Assembly (NCBI GenBank): GCA_032158295.1
Contig: CM063256.1
Location: 2,466,034-2,530,033 of the forward strand
Reading direction: 5' to 3'
Length of the DNA stretch: 64,000 nucleotides
Source of the DNA: Pycnopodia helianthoides
Lineage: Eukaryota > Echinodermata > Asteroidea > Forcipulatida > Asteriidae
This document shows positions 54,150 through 64,000 of the stretch, piece after piece (the first letter of the stretch is position 1; each line of letters opens with the position of its first letter). A program made the translations under genes and the position numbers. The notes below the pieces were generated by a model that saw only the letters and a list, made by a program, of their open reading frames with translations, was not told the origin of the DNA and ran no database searches.

Positions 54150-54337
54150 TTTTCCATTCCCTTCCAAGAGGGCGCTGTGATTCTAGCAACTGTGCATGTT
54201 CAACAGCTGCAGACAGTCAGTGCATGCCGCCGCGCGCATGCACACACAGTACACAGTAACACAATCGTTCAATTTTCGTTGTAAAATTGTCGTCTGCTCA
54301 CGGTGGTTTTAAATCAATGTTTCATCACAAAACATCG
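54150..54337 (+). promoter_or_regulatory. Possible first exon and promoter of the TSP1-lectin locus
   Basis: A CpG-richer patch with 'gcatgccgccgcgcgcatgcac' (NRF1-like GCGCATGC), followed by a strong donor AACATCG|GTAAGTAAG (GT at 54338). It is in the right place to be a 5' exon of the gene remnant at 55768-56496, but no transcript evidence is visible and the link is a guess. Confidence 0.22.
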
Positions 54338-54823
54338 GTAAGTAAGGATTTGTTTGTTTTAGTTTATTGGTTAGTTTTTCTGGAAGTAGTTTGTACATGC
54401 TTGGTGTGTATATTATAAGTGCCGTGGGGCACAATTTTAGCACTTTTGTTTTGTGAGATAAAACTAAAACTTGTTTGTTTAATTGTTGTTTGTTGTTGCA
54501 TGGATCCGATATTTGAGGTCGAGTTTGTGTCCATTGTGACTTTCGTATGATGTTTTATTGTTACCTTCTAAATCTAAGTTCTAATACGGCAAGCATGGAC
54601 GGGCTACAGTCGCAATGTGATAACGATAGTAAAATAACTAATTCTACTACTAGCCCCAGGCCTACTCCTAGAATTATGAGGTTCCATGAACCTCAGTCAT
54701 AGAGGTCCATGTACAAAATACAATACAAAACTTTTTTTCATTTACGTTTCTGCACCTGGAGTTCTCATTTGAAATCGGATCTCGCCAAAATTAGGCTCTA
54801 CGTGTTCCTTGGAATCTCATTGA

Positions 54824-55163
54824 GCGTTGCATAGGTCAAGAAAATCCACTCCGCAAATTTAAAATTGTTAAAAAGCAATAAATTCTTACCGTCATTCCCA
54901 GTCCTCTTCAAACAGTGTGAGTGTTATAACAAATATGGCGCTGGAGTCACATGATGTGTGTACAAAACCAACCTACAGTTGCCGGGACCAGCGTTGCTGC
55001 GCGCGGAGTACCAGTTTGTTCGGTAGACCTTTGCGAGCGCAGCAAGTGCCATATTTGTTATAACACTCACACTGTTTGAAGAGGACTGGGAATGACGGTA
55101 AGAATTTATTGCTTTTTAACAATTTTAAATTTGCGGAGTGGATTTTCTTGACCCATGCAACGC
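54824..55163. repeat. 119-bp-arm inverted repeat, 117 of 119 identical
   Basis: 54824-54942 and 55045-55163 are reverse complements with two mismatches, separated by 102 bp of unrelated, GC-richer spacer. The arms contain no repeat seen elsewhere in the window. RNA from either strand would form a long hairpin. Confidence 0.96.
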
Positions 55164-55288
55164 ACCCTCCCCGGGTCATACGTAGTGCGCATTACAATTG
55201 ACAGGTGTATTATGAGGGCTAACTTCATTACAGGTCCCCCTATATATAACAAGTTGGTGCATTTAGGCCTTTGAGCCTATTTTATCAT

Positions 55289-55525
55289 TAACCCTCCTAC
55301 TGTCAGTGACTCTTGCAAACATTTTCCAGTGAGTTGACCAACCATTTGAAACCATTCGACTGCCAAGGTTGTGTACGGTGGCACAACCTGTGCACAGAAC
55401 TAACTGTGTACTATGTACAATGTACATGCATTCCCTCATGGTATCATATTTCAGGCTGGCATAGTTTATCTATCATTCAAAACCACTTGAATGGTAGTGA
55501 ATGGTCAGGCAGCAAGAGGGTTAAA
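55289..55525. mobile_element. TTAA MITE family B, clean copy
   Basis: TTAA-CCCTCCTACTGTCAGTGAC ... GGCAGCAAGAGGG-TTAA. Inverted ends of about 13 bp with two mismatches. Aligns with 11832-12058 over its full length. Confidence 0.9.
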
Positions 55526-55767
55526 GGACCTTTATTTGAGCTGCCCGCCAAATTGAAGCAAATTGAAGCAAATTGCACGCAATGTAAACAACCAAAGAAT
55601 TAACCAAGGAGTTTATGAACAATTGAAAATTAACGGGGGTATGTTTATACAGTCATCTCCAGAAATATCAAGAAGGTGTAATGCTTACTCATTGTTTTTA
55701 GTTAAGGTGAAGTACCTGATTATTTTAATAAAGAGTAAAATGTGTCAATCTTTGTTTACATTTGTAG

Positions 55768-55940
55768 TTCATGGCAACATGAGTGAGTGGTCAAGATGGA
55801 GTCAATGTAGCGTGATGTGTGGTCCAGGTCAGGGGACTCAGATACGATACCATAGCTGCACTGACCCGGCCCCTTTACATAATGGAGACGAGCTTGTAGG
55901 AGCAACCAACCAGAGATCTGTCCCATAATTACTTCTTACT
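55768..55940 (+). pseudogene. Thrombospondin type 1 repeat exon, frameshifted
   Basis: After acceptor 'tttgtttacatttgtag' (AG 55766-55767) the exon reads MSEWSRWSQCSVMCGPGQGT, then IRYHSCTDPAPLHNGDE. This is the WSxWSxCSxxCGxG core of a thrombospondin type 1 repeat, an extracellular adhesion module. The frame stops at TAA 55926-55928, just before donor ACT|GTAAGC at 55941. Exons of this type are usually phase 1 at both ends, needing a length divisible by 3, but 55768-55940 is 173 nt, so one base appears lost. A conserved Cys expected after GDE is also missing. The next exon (56086) enters in phase 1, as expected. I read this as a broken exon of a mosaic gene. Confidence 0.72.
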
Positions 55941-56085
55941 GTAAGCAAAGCAAAATGCACATTAACAGGACATTGGCTCTTGTTCTTTTAACAAAACAGA
56001 CCGTATTGTATTTCTGCAAAAGTTTCAAATTCCATAAAGCCAAAGTTGGTCTTTCCTGATAAAATACACTTCTTTTTATTCACAG

Positions 56086-56496
56086 TGGAGTGCCCAGATG
56101 GTTTTGTCACCCGCTATGGATACCTGCTACCTCCTTCAAGTCAACAAATCGGTCACAGGGAGGCCAAAATTGCCTGACAGAACCTCTCCATCTACAGCGG
56201 GCACCTCATCCTCCTGAACGATTTGTCAGAGGAGACCTTCGACACCGCCCAGACGTATTTCACCGGGAACCTTCTGACGTCCAGAAACCTCATCCTGGAC
56301 TGGGTGTTTGCCCGAAGCACTGGAGATTTCAATCGGACTTCGTGGGAGATGGTTGGAGAGACACCTTGGGGGAACGATGGCCCTCCAGTGGATGGATCCA
56401 GCGGATGTGTGGTGCTTGCCTTGAATGGGACAACTTGGAGATGGGAGTTGGGTGACTGCACAGCGAGTCTAGGGTATATCTGTGAGGTCAATCTAG
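56086..56496 (+). pseudogene. C-type lectin domain exon with TGA at the first conserved cysteine
   Basis: 411 nt, phase 1 at both ends, acceptor 'tctttttattcacag' (AG 56084-56085), donor CTAG|GTCAGC (56497). It begins ECPDGFVTRY, then REAKIA-stop-QNLS, HLILLND, DWVFAR, W/GNDGPP, GCVVLALNGTTWRW and the closing GYICEV, a full long-form C-type lectin domain. TGA at 56175-56177 stands exactly where the family has the first core cysteine (partner of the Cys in GYIC). Cys codons TGC/TGT differ from TGA by one base, so a nonsense mutation is the simplest reading. The rest of the frame is intact, so decay is recent or the site is recoded. With the frameshifted TSP1 exon 146 bp upstream, a pseudogene is most likely. 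Confidence 0.78.
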
Positions 56497-57309
56497 GTCA
56501 GCTGTGTTTTTTTGTGTCAGTAATTTCATGATTTTCTGTTTACATTTTAAGAACTTATCAAAACATGTTTTGCTTTGTTACAGATGGTTGCTAATCAGTG
56601 AATGATTATCCTCATATAGCATAGCAAAATCTATTAGTTGGAACTCAAAAAAGTATCATTTGCTACACAATATTATTAGCATTCACAGTGTTTACAAAAC
56701 TTGTTCAGTCTAAATATTTTGCTATGCAAACTTGCTCAACGAAATCATTCTCTACAAATGTTTATATTGTGTTTCAATTTAGCAAATTAAAATAAGCAAT
56801 CGAATGTTAGAAAGAGTTCAAAAGAAACACCATAAGAAATCAGACATTATTCAAATCTAATTCGCAAATGGCATATTGGCCCTAACACTTAAAGCAAAAT
56901 AATATTGTACTTTGAACTAACGGTGCATTTCTCTTCACTGCACAGCTATTTCAAGGGAATATTGATAATGTGGACACAGTTGGACATGAGTCTATATAAG
57001 AACCAGGTATGTAAATTATTAATATCTTTTGGAATTCAGACTGGATCTGTGTTGTGTCTGGGTAATGGATGCCCTAATAAGGAAGTTCATTGGCTGGTAG
57101 GCAGATCCATTATGGATCTCTGCCTACCATGGGCAGCGCGCTGTGTAGATACCTCTAGTCACTAACCCTCACGATCTCCCCTGGAACAAGGTTGCGTATC
57201 TATGGACTTACAAGCTCCTCAGAACACTGAAAAACATTCCGTGCAAAGTAAATTTCCTCTTGTTTTTTCGCAATAACAAATTTGCAAGTCTGAAATACGT
57301 GAGTACTTA
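56497..57309. other. Presumed intron and flank, one weak exon candidate
   Basis: 56946-57006 lies between 'ctcttcactgcacag' and CAG|GTATGT and is open in one phase (YFKGILIMWTQLD), but that phase does not join the phase-1 donor at 56496. 57090-57135 has an inverted pair 'ggtaggcagatccat...atggatctctgcctacc'. Nothing else recognised. Confidence 0.3.
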
Positions 57310-60228
57310 GTAGCTCTGTGCAATATGGATGTTTGCGCACTCTACGTCTACCCAAGAGGCCATTTCCCCCCCAGTAGCTCTGTGCAATATGGATGTTTGC
57401 CCTCTACAGCCTACCCAAGAGGCCATCCCCCCCCCCAGTAGCTCTGTGCTGTGTCAAATGGAGGTTTGCGCCCTCTACCCAAGAGGCCATTTCCCCCCCA
57501 GTAGCTCTGTGCAATACATGGAGGTTTGCACCCTCTACAGTCTACCCAAGAGGCCATTTCCCCCCCAGTAGCTCTGTGCAATATGGAGGTTTGCGCCCTC
57601 TACCCAAGAGGCCATTTCCCCCCCCCCAGTAGCTCTGTGCAATACATGGAGGTTTGCACCCTCTACAGTCTACCCAAGAGGCCATTTCCTCCTCACCCCA
57701 GTAGCTCTGTGGCAATATGGAGGTTTGCGCCCCTTCACTACCCAAGAGGCCATTCCCCCCCCCCCAGTAGCTCTGTGCTGTGGCATGGAGGTTTGCCGCC
57801 CTCTCTACCCAAGAGGCCATTTCCCCCCAGTAGCTCTGTGCAAACATGGAGGTTTGCGCCCTCCACATTTACCGAAGAGGCCATTTCCCCCCCCCCCCCA
57901 GTAGCTCTGTGCAATATGGAGGTTTGCGCCCTCTACCCAAGAGGCCATTTCCCCCTCCCAGTAGCTCTGTGCAATAATGGAGGTTTGCGCCCTCTACCAA
58001 AGAGGCCATTCCCCCACCCCCAGTAGCTCTGTGCAAATATGGAGGTTTGCACCTCTCGTCTACCCAAGAGGCCATTTCCCCCCCCCAGTAGCTCTGTGCA
58101 ATATGGAGGTTTGCGCCCTCTACCCAAGAGGCCAATTTCCCCCCCAGTAGCTCTGTGCAATATGGAGGTTTGCGCCCTCTACCAAGAGGCCACTTCCCCC
58201 ACCCCCAGTAGCTCTGTGCAATCATGGAGGTTTGCACCTTCTACAGTCTACCCAAGAGGCCATTTACCCCCCCCCCCCAGTAGCTCTGTGCAATACATGG
58301 AGGTTTGCGCCTTCTACAGTCTACCAAGAGGCCATTTACCCCCCCCCCCCCAGTAGCTTGTGCAATACATGGAGGTTTGCACCTTCTACAGTCTACCCAA
58401 GAGGCCATTTCCCCCCCCCCCAAGTAGCTCTGTGCAAAATGAAGGTTTGCACCCTCTACGGTCAACCAAGAGGCCATTTCCCCCTCCCAGTAGCTCTGTG
58501 CAATACATGGAGGTTTGCACCCTCTACAGTCTACCCAAGAGGCCCTTTCCCCCCCCCCAGTAGCTCTGTGCAATATGGAGGTTTGCACCCTCTACCCAAG
58601 AGGCCATTTCCCCCCCCCCCCCCCCAGTAGCTCTGTGCAATATGGAGGTTTGCGCCCTCTACCCAAGAGGCCATTTCCCCCCCCCCCAGTAGCTCTGTGC
58701 AATACATGGAGGTTTGCGCCCTCTACAGTCTACCCAAGAGGCCATTTCCCCCCCCCCAGTAGCTCTGTTCAATATGGAGGTTTGCGCCCTCTACAGTTTA
58801 CCCAAGAGGCCATTTCCCCCTCCCAGTAGCTCTGTGCAATACATGGAGGTTTGCACCCTCTACAGTCTACCCAAGAGGCAATTTCCCTCCTCCCCCCAGT
58901 AGCTCTGTGCAATACATGGAGGTTTGCACCCTCTACAGCCTACCCAAGTAGCTCTGTGCAATATGGAGGTTTGCGCCCTCTACCCAAGAGGCAATTTCCC
59001 CCTCCCAGTAGCTCTGTGCAATATGGAGGTTTGCGCCCTCTACCAAAGAGGCCACTTCCCCCACCCCCAGTAGCTCTGTGCAATACATGGAGGTTTGCAC
59101 CTTCTACAGTCTACCCAAGAGGCCATTTACCCCCCCCCCCAGTAGCTCTGTGCAATACATGGAGGTTTGTGCCTTCTACAGTCTACCCAAGAGGCCATTT
59201 ACCCCCCTCCCCCAGTAGCTCTGTGCAATACATGGAGGTTTGCACCTTCTACAGTCTACCCAAGAGGCCATTTCCCCCCCCAAGTAGCTCTGTGCAAAAT
59301 GAAGGTTTGCACCCTCTACGGTCAACCCAAGAGGCCATTTCCCCCTCCCAGTAGCTCTGTGCAATACATGGAGGTTTGCACCCTCTACAGTCTACCCAAG
59401 AGGCAATTTCCCCCTCCCAGTAGCTCTGTGCAATATGGAGGTTTGCACCCTCTACCCAAGAGGCCATTTCCCCCCCCCCAACCCCAGTAGCTCTGTGCAA
59501 TATGGAGGTTTGCGCCCTCTACCCAAGAGGCCATTTCCCCCCCCCCCCAGTAGCTCTGTGCAATACATGGAGGTTTGCGCCCTCTACAGTCTACCCAAGA
59601 GGCCCTTTCTCCCCTCCCCAGTAGCTCTGTTCAATATGGAGGTTTGCGCCCTCTACAGTTTACCCAAGAGGCCATTTCCCCCTCCCAGTAGCTCTGTGCA
59701 ATACATGGAGGTTTGCACCTCTACAGTCTACCCAAGAGGCAATTTCCCCCCCCAGTAGCTCTGTGCAATATGGAGGTTTGCACCCTCTACCCAAGAGGCC
59801 ATTTCCCCCCCCCCCAGTAGCTCTGTGCAATACATGGAGGTTTGCACCCTCTACAGTCTACCCAAGAGGCCATTTCCCTCCCCCCAGTAGCTCTGTGCAA
59901 TACATGGAGGTTTGCGCCCTCTACAGTCTACCCAAGAGGCCATTTCCCCCTCCCCCAGTAGCTCTGTTCAATATGGAGGTTTGCGCCCTCTACAGTTTAC
60001 CCAAGAGGCCATTTCCCCCTCCCCCAAGTAGCTCTGTGCAAAATGAAGGTTTGCACCATCTACAGTCAACCCAAGAGGCCATTTTCCCCCCCCCAGTAGC
60101 TATGTGCAATACATGGAGGTTTGCACCCTCTACAGTCTACCCAAGAGGCCATTTCCCTCCCCCCCAGTAGCTCTGTGCAATATGGAGGTTCGCGCCCTCT
60201 ACAGTTTACCCAAGAGGCCATTTCCCCT
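57310..60228. repeat. 2.9-kb poly-C minisatellite with higher-order structure, about 45 units
   Basis: Units are 'gtagctctgtgcaatatggaggtttgcgccctctacccaagaggccattt' plus 4 to 13 C and an A (about 58 bp), or a longer form with 'acatgg' and an extra 'cagtctac' (about 70 bp). The types are mixed in blocks: 58185-58860 and 59040-59720 are similar successions (diagnostic 'caaaatgaaggtttgcaccctctacggtcaa' units at 58435 and 59284), and a third related block follows at about 60028. The C-run length varies between nearly all units. Long open frames appear on both strands but change phase with each C run, so I do not call genes. Confidence 0.97.
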
Positions 60229-60428
60229 AGTGCTGTCAGTTGAAGTTATCAGGGTTTGCCCTTTCAGTGACTGGAGAGCAAGACCAGTTAGTTTGTCATT
60301 GCAATAGCCCGCCAGCCTTTTCACTGGTCCACATCTTTCATCTGTCATTTTTGTATGGTACCTCAGTTTGAAACCAGTGCAGGCAGTGGCTTACATGTAA
60401 CTTTTGGAAACAATGAGCTAGCCAAACG

Positions 60429-60622
60429 GACCAATTTTACTGAGCTGCTTAAGCAGAAAATAGTGCTTAATTTTTTTTCTGCTAAGCAAAAATGAGCAGG
60501 ATACCAGTCACAGATGATTAATGTGGAACAGTATTTTGGCTGATAACCTTATTCTGTTGAGCAAAATTTTGTTGTGCTTAGCTACTTTTTGTGCTTAAGC
60601 AGCTCTATGAAATTGGGCCCAG
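60429..60622. mobile_element. Inverted-repeat element family A, uninterrupted copy
   Basis: 'ccaattttactgagctgcttaagcag' and 'gcttaagcagctctatgaaattgggccc' are inverted ends. It contains 'aggataccagtcacagatga' as at 53640 and 5362. It serves as the empty-site reference for the TTAA insertion at 53727. Confidence 0.88.
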
Positions 60623-61854
60623 GAGAAGCTAGACATTTGACTGGTCCTCAGTAGTTATACGTAGCATTTGGCCAGTGGACCACTGTCAAGAGAGAACGCT
60701 GGGTTGCAAGCAAGGCGATCCATGCATGGTGTAAGACTCTATCAGGATTTCGCCGTTTACCGCAACTTGCAAATTTATAACGACATGCATGGGTATAGCC
60801 CAGGGCAAAGCTCGCGCAAGAAATATCGTTGACCATAGTGCGACTAAGTTAACCTGAGCTCTGTCTAGTCGATAATTGTTGGACTACACTAGTCGACTAT
60901 TTAAAACCAGCTTATTGGGCATCGCTGGTTATCAGTAGCTGTTTTCATAGCACAGTGCAGAGAGGACCAGTTATCAGAAAAATGATATTGTACATTGAGC
61001 CGCAGATTTGCGTTGAATTGACATGACTTGAGTTGTTTGCACTTCAACTTCTGTGCGCATACCCTATGTATGTCACTAAACAACCACTAGTTAACCATTG
61101 GCCCTTTTGTGAACTTGACCTTAATTGGTGCTGTCAGAGTGGATTCTGGTTCCACTGAAGCATAGTGACCTATATTTGGGGGGTCGAGAAAGTTGTGATT
61201 TGTGATTCAGTGGATCGTAGTCTATATGGTTTTCAAAAATATCTACCTTAAATTTAAAATGAATTGTTTTTTAATTGTTCAATTTGACGGAGTATCCTAG
61301 GTTCCAGCCCTTGAGATTGAGAAGTTTATTGAGAAGTCAAGTTAGTCAGTAATATCTATATTAAAACCAAGGCCTAATTTTGACTCATCTCCGTTATTGT
61401 TTTGGGCTTAATCTCGTAGTTGGCTAGGACTGGGAGGGCCAACTGGGACAAAACAAGTCTGCATAATGTGGCATGTCTCATATTTCAAAACATAGCTCTG
61501 CCTATCCTGTTGAAAAACAAATAATGAGCGCTTAGATACGCCCCTAGGGGTGTGATAAAGCACTATATAAGAGCCCAGTATTATTATTATCATAACGATT
61601 CTGTCAGGCATGATATTCTTCCTACTTAGTCTGATTTCCGATTTTTTTGCCCGTGGGAAAAATCAGAAAAATTGTGATTAAATATCCTGAAAAGTCTATT
61701 AAAGTCTAAATCATGTGTACATGTAGGTTAGCCCCTTTCCTTGATAACATGTTCCTACTTTTTTACAAGGAGCAAATATCACACCTGTTCTGTGTAATTT
61801 AGCCCCATTCTTGATGCTAGACACTGTGTAAGTGTTTCTCTTTTACGTATTCAG
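60623..61854. other. Intergenic or intronic DNA with a SINE tail
   Basis: 60840-60900 has 'ctagtcgataattgttggactacactagtcgac', a small inverted repeat. 61420-61600 is a SINE 3' part ending 'gcactatataagagcccagtattattattat'. No gene recognised. Confidence 0.5.
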
Positions 61855-62035
61855 AAATGGCGTCTATCCTTTAACGGCGTACGCGCTGCCAGAGCATCCA
61901 GCTAAGACGCGCCCTCAGACGCCTGAGACGGCCGAGTCAGTGAAGAGCACAACCCCTGAACCAGTGGAGGTGGAGAGTAGGGCTATCTTAAGAACGCAGT
62001 GTGAAACCAAGGAGGAGGAAGAAGGCAAAGTTAAA
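61855..62035 (+). CDS. Candidate internal exon, unknown product
   Basis: 181 nt between acceptor 'tcttttacgtattcag' (AG 61853-61854) and donor TTAAA|GTAAGA (62036). After one leading base it reads 60 codons: NGVYPLTAYALPEHPAKTRP, then a Thr/Pro/Glu-rich stretch (TPETAESVKSTTPEPVEVES), AILRTQ and an acidic-basic end KEEEEGKVK. GC content is clearly above the flanks. I recognise no family. It could be a stalk or cytoplasmic segment of the TSP1-lectin gene upstream, but its entry phase (2) does not follow directly from the phase-1 donor at 56496, so at least one exon would be missing. Confidence 0.35.
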
Positions 62036-62916
62036 GTAAGAAGGGAAAAAGTTTTCTGTTTGTCTGCGTTGATCGCCATTTTCGTTTTTAGACTCAGCTC
62101 GCAGTCTGGCTCACTTCTGCGTCCTCACACCTTTCGGCATAGCCCTGGCGGCCTCTCACTTTTGTATTATACTACAGTATAGAGGAAGAGTCCTATACAG
62201 GACTACTCTCGGCATCGCAAATCAGCAGGGCAGGATGGGCGGCTGCACGTTCATTGTTCACATAAGACTTTTCGTGGCATGAATTTGTTGTTTGCTCGTT
62301 TGATGAGCCTATGTCTTTAAAGTTCAACTTTACAACAAGAATACATCCGCATTGACCAAGTTACTTGACCATTCTTGTGTGAATGTACTCAGTCATACAC
62401 AACAGGGAAACTCTGTTGAAGTCCATTTTACAAACTTGGATTTTACCCAAATCATTTATTGTTGTAAGTGCACCACCTCGGCACACTGTATACCTGTACA
62501 ACTAGAGCAATATGTCCATTAAAAAGCGAACCAGAAAATAATGTTCAAATGGTTAAAAGATAAGAGCTAAGCCTGGTTCATACTTCCTGTCAACGGGAAT
62601 GTGAAGCGAATTTGATGTCACAAATCTGCAACGTACAATTTGCTCAACTCTTGCAAAAGATTCGTGCGAAACATTCGTGTGAAACATTCGCAGCGAAAAC
62701 AGAGTTGTAATTACCGCAAATTCGTTTCGCATTCGCAGGAAGTATGAACCGGGCTTTAAAACTTAAAGTGAACAACAACTACCATAATAAGAGCACAACG
62801 CAATTAGTTTATTAAATTGAACTTGAATGCTACAACTTTTAATACTAGGCTTTTGTGCTTTTGTGTGGTATTGATTGGTGAAAAATGCCTATGGTTAAAA
62901 ACGAGGTTGTTCACGT
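62036..62916. other. Intergenic or intronic DNA
   Basis: 62568-62760 is bounded by 'gcctggttcatacttcctgt' and 'aggaagtatgaaccgggc', inverted ends of about 18 bp with one mismatch, and contains 'gcgaatttg' and 'caaattcg' pairs, so it is probably another MITE. No gene recognised. Confidence 0.5.
62568..62756. mobile_element. MITE with 'GCCTGGTTCATACTTCCTG' ends
   Basis: The terminal inverted repeat is about 19 bp with one mismatch, and the inner 'gtgaagcgaatttg...cgcaaattcgtttcgcattc' can pair. About 190 bp, non-coding, one copy in the window. Confidence 0.75.
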
Positions 62917-63290
62917 AAAGGCAGGATATACTTTTGGTAATTGTCAAAGACCAGTATCCACACTTAGTGTAACCCAACATATGCACAAAATAACAAACCT
63001 GTGAACATTTGGGCTCCATTGGTTGTTGAAGTTGCAAGAAAATAATGAAATAAAAAACACCCTTGTCGCAAAGAATTGTGTGCTTTTAGACACCTGAGAA
63101 AGGCTTCAGGCCTGAAGCCTTTTCTCAGATTCAACATTTATTGTGAAAAATTACCTTTTTTCTCTGAAACTACTTTCATGACATTACTGCGAAGGGTGTG
63201 GTTTCAGAAAATGTTTTATAGTATCAACAGCTCTTCAGTGCTCTTTACCAAGTAAGTTTTTATGGTCATTCATTTTTGGAGTATTCCCTC
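62917..63290. mobile_element. Family E inverted-repeat element at the 3' end of the NHL gene
   Basis: Collinear with 40670-41038. Left end 'aaaggcaggatatacttttggtaattgtcaaagacc', right end 'ccaagtaagtttttatggtcattcatttttggagtattcc'. It overlaps the alternative stop of the NHL gene at 63270. Confidence 0.75.
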
Positions 63291-63340
63291 CCTTAAGTTG
63301 TCATTAACGTGGTGATAGATCTGAACTGATTCTTCTGTAG

Positions 63341-64000
63341 TCACCACCAGATCACCTGATGCTGTTGGCAAGATTCTATTGGACATTCATGTAGCATGAT
63401 GATTCGTCTCATGTAATTGCCATTATAACTGTATTGCTGGATCTCCCCTGGTGAGGGTGTTAACCTTGCATATCCAACAGCAACATAGATGCTGTTATCC
63501 TTGTCACAGCAAACCCCACGAGGCCACCGGGACTGATAGATATCTACTAAGAATACATAAGCACCACCGTAATTTACTGACACTAACTTTTTGCCGTCCA
63601 AGTTGGTGTAGATGAATTGATGGTTGTGGATAGTCAAGTGTTGACCAATCCCAAGGGCAGGCAGTTTTGAGATGAGGGATCCATCTGGTCTGTGTAGAGA
63701 GATCCTGTTCGGATAACCCACTGCTATCAGATTGTTGTTGTCCACAGCAATGCATGATGGCCATCTGTCTGACCCATCACCCACTTTGAACTCATGGAGG
63801 AGCTGGCAATTCCTGTTGAATATCTTAATTGCTTCATGATCCAAACCAATCAGCTCATCATTCTTGTTCACGGTCATTCTGCTCGGATAATTAAGGTCTT
63901 TGATGGATGTTATTTTTGGTAGGGCTTTTGTGCTGTCTGCTAATATTTTAATCAAGCTGCAGCTTTTCAAATCTGCAACAACGATATCACTATTCGAAAG
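63341..64000 (-). CDS. NHL-repeat protein, C-terminal part (TRIM-NHL type), partial
   Basis: The minus-strand frame is open from the window end (64000), so the start lies outside; the first codons read LSNSDIVVADLKSCSLIK. About 219 residues show at least four NHL-type blades with the D/N-x-hydrophobic-hydrophobic-V-A/G pattern: SDIVVAD, RMTVNKNDELIGLD, PSCIAVDNNNLIAVG and PRGVCCDKDNSIYVAVG. In TRIM2/TRIM71-like E3 ubiquitin ligases such a beta-propeller binds RNA or protein partners. The frame ends at TGA 63341-63343 after an atypical tail (ESCQQHQVIWW). One base out of phase, 63270-63377 reads RILPTASGDLVVTTEESVQIYH, which looks like the normal last blade, so a 1-nt frameshift probably lies near 63378-63395. 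No RING, B-box or coiled coil is in the window. Confidence 0.82.
   Translation of the reverse strand, partial: LSNSDIVVADLKSCSLIKILADSTKALPKITSIKDLNYPSRMTVNKNDELIGLDHEAIKIFNRNCQLLHEFKVGDGSDRWPSCIAVDNNNLIAVGYPNRISLHRPDGSLISKLPALGIGQHLTIHNHQFIYTNLDGKKLVSVNYGGAYVFLVDIYQSRWPRGVCCDKDNSIYVAVGYARLTPSPGEIQQYSYNGNYMRRIIMLHECPIESCQQHQVIWW

Noticed and set aside
57329..60307. Many overlapping Pro/Ser-rich frames on both strands
   Set aside because: Variable C-run lengths shift the phase from unit to unit. The frames exist on both strands and in several phases, which marks a satellite rather than a mucin-like gene.

Overview
This is 64 kb of animal nuclear DNA, almost certainly from a marine invertebrate deuterostome and most likely an echinoderm such as a sea star. 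The reasons are split genes with GT-AG introns, an AT-rich background crowded with tRNA-Leu-derived SINEs and small inverted-repeat elements, secreted single-domain C-type lectins, an intronless-CDS C2H2 zinc-finger gene and a TRIM-type NHL gene. The species call is inference. I see no prokaryotic operon, CRISPR array, rRNA gene or intact transposase.

Layout. 1-1062 is a 54-bp minisatellite. 1780-1840 (minus) is a probable single exon of a CRAL-TRIO lipid-transfer gene. 1.8-20.7 kb is intergenic DNA full of SINEs, MITEs and foldback elements, with an AACCGGTT array at 1580-1662. 20742-22776 (plus) is an 18-finger C2H2 protein whose whole coding region lies in one exon. 22.8-27 kb is more repeats.

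From about 27 to 52 kb lies a mosaic of segmental duplications carrying two related secreted lectin genes (exons 34333-34633 + 36351-36550, and 47077-47371 + 48856-49049) and truncated copies of their 3' flanks. Comparing the duplicated segments shows insertions present in one copy and absent from the other, so several small transposons can be delimited to the base with their target-site duplications. A 30-bp minisatellite (51.55-52.05 kb) seems to have grown from a sequence that is still nearly single-copy in a paralogous segment.

54-62 kb holds the remains of a mosaic gene with a thrombospondin type 1 exon and a C-type lectin exon. Each carries a disabling change, and a 2.9-kb poly-C-rich minisatellite follows in the presumed intron. 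63270-64000 (minus) is the 3' part of an NHL-repeat gene that runs off the window, with a probable frameshift near its end.

The genes do not form a pathway. The lectins, the TSP1-lectin remnant and the TRIM/NHL gene are of types that often belong to expanded, fast-evolving families in echinoderms. The main interest is how duplication, MITE insertion, foldback palindromes and satellite birth have shaped the lectin neighbourhood.
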